Below, in pieces: positions 62,441 through 64,000 of a stretch of 64,000 nucleotides of DNA. This DNA comes from Azospira inquinata (lineage in GTDB: Bacteria > Pseudomonadota > Gammaproteobacteria > Burkholderiales > Rhodocyclaceae): contig NZ_CP064782.1 in NCBI RefSeq assembly GCF_018905915.1, forward strand, positions 372,001-436,000, given 5' to 3'. Made by a program: the position numbers and the translations under genes. The notes under the pieces are model-generated. The model made no database searches. It was not told where the DNA came from and saw only the letters and a program-made list of their open reading frames with translations. How positions within the stretch are numbered: position 1 is the stretch's first letter; each line of letters opens with the position of its first letter.

Positions 62441-62857
62441 TTAGGCGGCGGGCTGTTCAGCGGCAGGCTGCTCAGCAGCGGGCTGAGCGGCGGCTTCAGC
62501 CTTGACCTCGCCCTTAGCTTCCAGCAAGGACTTGGACTTTTCTTCCTTCATCATGGGAGAAGGCGTGATTACCGCAGCCTTCATCTTGACGATGAGGTGA
62601 CGCAGCACGGCGTCGTTGAACTTGAAGGAGTGTTCCAGTTCGGCCAGGGTTTCCGCATCGCACTCGATGTTCATGAGCACGTAATGGGCCTTGTGCACCT
62701 TCTCGATGGGGTAGGCCAGTTGGCGACGGCCCCAGTCTTCCAGACGGTGAATGAGACCACTGCGGCTGGTGACGATGGACCGATAACGCTCGACCATGGC
62801 CGGAACCTGCTCGCTTTGGTCCGGATGGACGATAAAGACGATTTCGTAATGGCGCAT
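62441..62857 (-). CDS. rpsF: 30S ribosomal protein S6
   Basis: S6 pairs with S18 on the 30S platform. The 138-residue protein starts [19 protein letters not shown] and has the core [24 protein letters not shown]. The C-terminal tail has about 40 extra residues ending in Ala-Glu-Gln-Pro repeats, similar to but longer than many S6 tails, which are modified by glutamylation in E. coli. AAGGAG lies 6 bases before the ATG at 62857; an upstream ATG is out of the conserved range. It leads the operon. Confidence 0.97.
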   Translation of the reverse strand: MRHYEIVFIVHPDQSEQVPAMVERYRSIVTSRSGLIHRLEDWGRRQLAYPIEKVHKAHYVLMNIECDAETLAELEHSFKFNDAVLRHLIVKMKAAVITPSPMMKEEKSKSLLEAKGEVKAEAAAQPAAEQPAAEQPAA

Positions 62858-62925
62858 GTATTCTCCTTTTGGCAGTAAACCCTCCGCCATGCGGATTACG
62901 GTAGGGTAAGGTTGGAAAGGCGGGC

Positions 62926-62954
62926 ATTCTAGCGTAGAATCCGCCGCAAATCAA
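62926..62954 (-). promoter_or_regulatory. sigma-70 promoter of the rpsF operon
   Basis: On the minus strand TTGATT (62949-62954) and TAGAAT (62926-62931) are spaced 17 bases, 68 bases upstream of the rpsF ATG. The 320-base gap to the divergent permease gene at 63178 contains no gene; the rest is GC-rich with no further clear motif. Confidence 0.65.
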
Positions 62955-63177
62955 TGTGTTTGGCTGATTTCCAGGGTTCCCCTCCGGCGCCCGCCCCCTC
63001 CGGGAACCGGGACGCGCCCCTTGCCCCCACCGAGGTTGGGCCCGAGCATTTAGCAGCAAAAACCGGGTTCAGGCAGCCAAGCGCCAGGTGTCACCAGATC
63101 GTCCTCGGGGCGCCCCCCATAAGGCCTGCGCCCCCCTTTTCCGACCGACCGGAACACCGCCGACCTTCGCGCCGCCC

Positions 63178-64000
63178 ATGCCCAAGTCCGCTCCCCTCCG
63201 CCCCCAAGCCCACTTTTCCCCCGTTGATATCGGTGCCCTGATCCTGGCCGGACTGGCCCTGGTCCTGGTGCTCTGCCTCCACCTACTGCCCGCTCTCCTG
63301 GCCGGGCTGCTGATCTACGAACTGACCCACCTGCTGGCGCCCCACGTGCCCGCCTTTCTCTCCCGGGCCGGACGGCCCAAGATGGTGGCGGTCATCCTCC
63401 TGGCGACCCTGATCATTACCATTCTGGTGGCCGCGGCCATGGGCATTACCACCTTCATCGCCCAGGAGGGAGGCTCCCCTGCCGCCCTGCTGCAAAAAAT
63501 GGCGGACATTATCGAAGGCACCCGGCCCCACCTGCCCCTCTGGCTGGGGGGCACCCTGCCCAGCGATCCGGAAGTATTGAAGGGCTACATCATTGACTGG
63601 CTGCGTAACCACGCCACGGAATTGCAGGGCATTGGCAAGGACGCGGGCCGGGGCCTGGTCCATATTCTCCTGGGCATGGTGGTGGGGGCCATTGTGGCCC
63701 TGCACCAGGCCCGTCCCCCCAAGGACAGCCGCCCCCTGGCCGCCGCCCTGACCCTGCGGGCCGCCCGGCTGGGCAACGCCTTCCGCCGCATTGTCTTTGC
63801 CCAGGTGCGCATCGCCGCCCTGAACGCCTGCCTCACCGGTCTCTACCTGGAAGGGGGTCTGCGCCTGAGCGGCATCGACCTGCCCTTCAGCAAGACCCTC
63901 ATCGTCCTCACCTTCTTCATCGGCCTAATCCCGGTGCTGGGCAATCTGGTCACCAACACCATTATCGTGGTGGTCAGCCTGAGCGTTTCCGTCCCCGTGG
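63178..64000 (+). CDS. AI-2E family transporter permease, 3' end outside the window
   Basis: The frame stays open from the ATG at 63178 to the window end, giving 274 residues of a PerM/AI-2E-type permease. Membrane helices include ALILAGLALVLVLCLHLLPA, then two more hydrophobic segments (about 60-90 and 160-180) before a soluble loop and the family segment TFFIGLIPVLGNLVTNTII. The family includes the E. coli TqsA autoinducer-2 exporter, but many members serve as general permeases. The basic N-terminal tail fits a cytoplasmic start. It is divergent from the ribosomal protein operon. Confidence 0.88.
   Translation, partial: MPKSAPLRPQAHFSPVDIGALILAGLALVLVLCLHLLPALLAGLLIYELTHLLAPHVPAFLSRAGRPKMVAVILLATLIITILVAAAMGITTFIAQEGGSPAALLQKMADIIEGTRPHLPLWLGGTLPSDPEVLKGYIIDWLRNHATELQGIGKDAGRGLVHILLGMVVGAIVALHQARPPKDSRPLAAALTLRAARLGNAFRRIVFAQVRIAALNACLTGLYLEGGLRLSGIDLPFSKTLIVLTFFIGLIPVLGNLVTNTIIVVVSLSVSVPV

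Noticed and set aside
1..64000. CRISPR arrays, tRNA/rRNA genes, prophage or transposase genes
   Set aside because: I looked for regularly spaced repeats, cloverleaf-like segments with a TTCRA arm, and transposase or integrase motifs, and saw none.

Overview
The window is a dense, GC-rich stretch of bacterial chromosome with short intergenic gaps and many 4-base start/stop overlaps. The gene content (a DUF2863 protein, split rpsF-priB-rpsR-rplI block, PqiABC, YciB-YciI-BolA-PpiC order, AlaA/AlaC, ArnBCADT, many c-di-GMP proteins) suggests a free-living betaproteobacterium, most like the Rhodocyclales (Azospira/Dechloromonas type). That placement is inference from gene content, not from a search. 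No rRNA, tRNA, CRISPR array, insertion sequence or phage gene was seen.

Layout. 1-6201: tail of a DUF2863 gene, then bioA-bioF-bioH-bioC (each overlapping the next by 4 bases) and bioD, which cover pimeloyl-ACP entry through dethiobiotin; bioB is not here. 6230-7988: a small AT-rich island with a membrane protein, about 0.87 kb of apparently non-coding DNA and a GNAT acetyltransferase. 7985-14968 (minus): a large hybrid histidine kinase only 6 bases from pqiA1-pqiA2-pqiB-pqiC, an MCE-type lipid transport operon with PqiA split into two proteins. 15120-17199: yciB-yciI-bolA-ppiC with a good internal promoter. 17349-19568: an EAL-CBS-GGDEF protein and a bacteriohemerythrin. 19714-29019 (minus): TonB-dependent receptor, periplasmic binding protein and membrane GGDEF-EAL protein, followed by purL. 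29213-34910: NAD(P)HX repair, an EamA transporter, an FMN glutamate-synthase-like protein, nadC and a methyltransferase. 34986-40975 (minus): alaC, then alaA-GNAT-hom, then thrC. 41202-49024: an Mth938-like protein and a complete L-Ara4N lipid A modification cluster with ArnA divided into two genes. 49398-51726 (minus): ketosynthase, acyl carrier protein and an alpha/beta hydrolase with Cys at the nucleophile position. 51851-55154: peroxiredoxin, PIN-PhoH ATPase and a transglutaminase-fold protein lacking the catalytic Cys. 55366-62857 (minus): rpsF-priB-rpsR-rplI and dnaB, separated by an inserted four-gene cassette of zinc-ribbon membrane proteins and a glycine-zipper lipoprotein. 63178-end: start of an AI-2E family permease.

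The strongest candidates for undescribed biology are the four-gene zinc-ribbon cassette between rplI and dnaB, which has its own terminator upstream and a plausible promoter; the outer-membrane receptor / periplasmic sensor / membrane cyclase unit at 23814-29019; the kinase-Pqi operon; the minimal ketosynthase-ACP-hydrolase trio; and the transglutaminase pseudoenzyme. Envelope functions dominate (lipid transport, lipid A charge modification, c-di-GMP signalling), mixed with core metabolism for biotin, NAD, threonine, alanine and purines.
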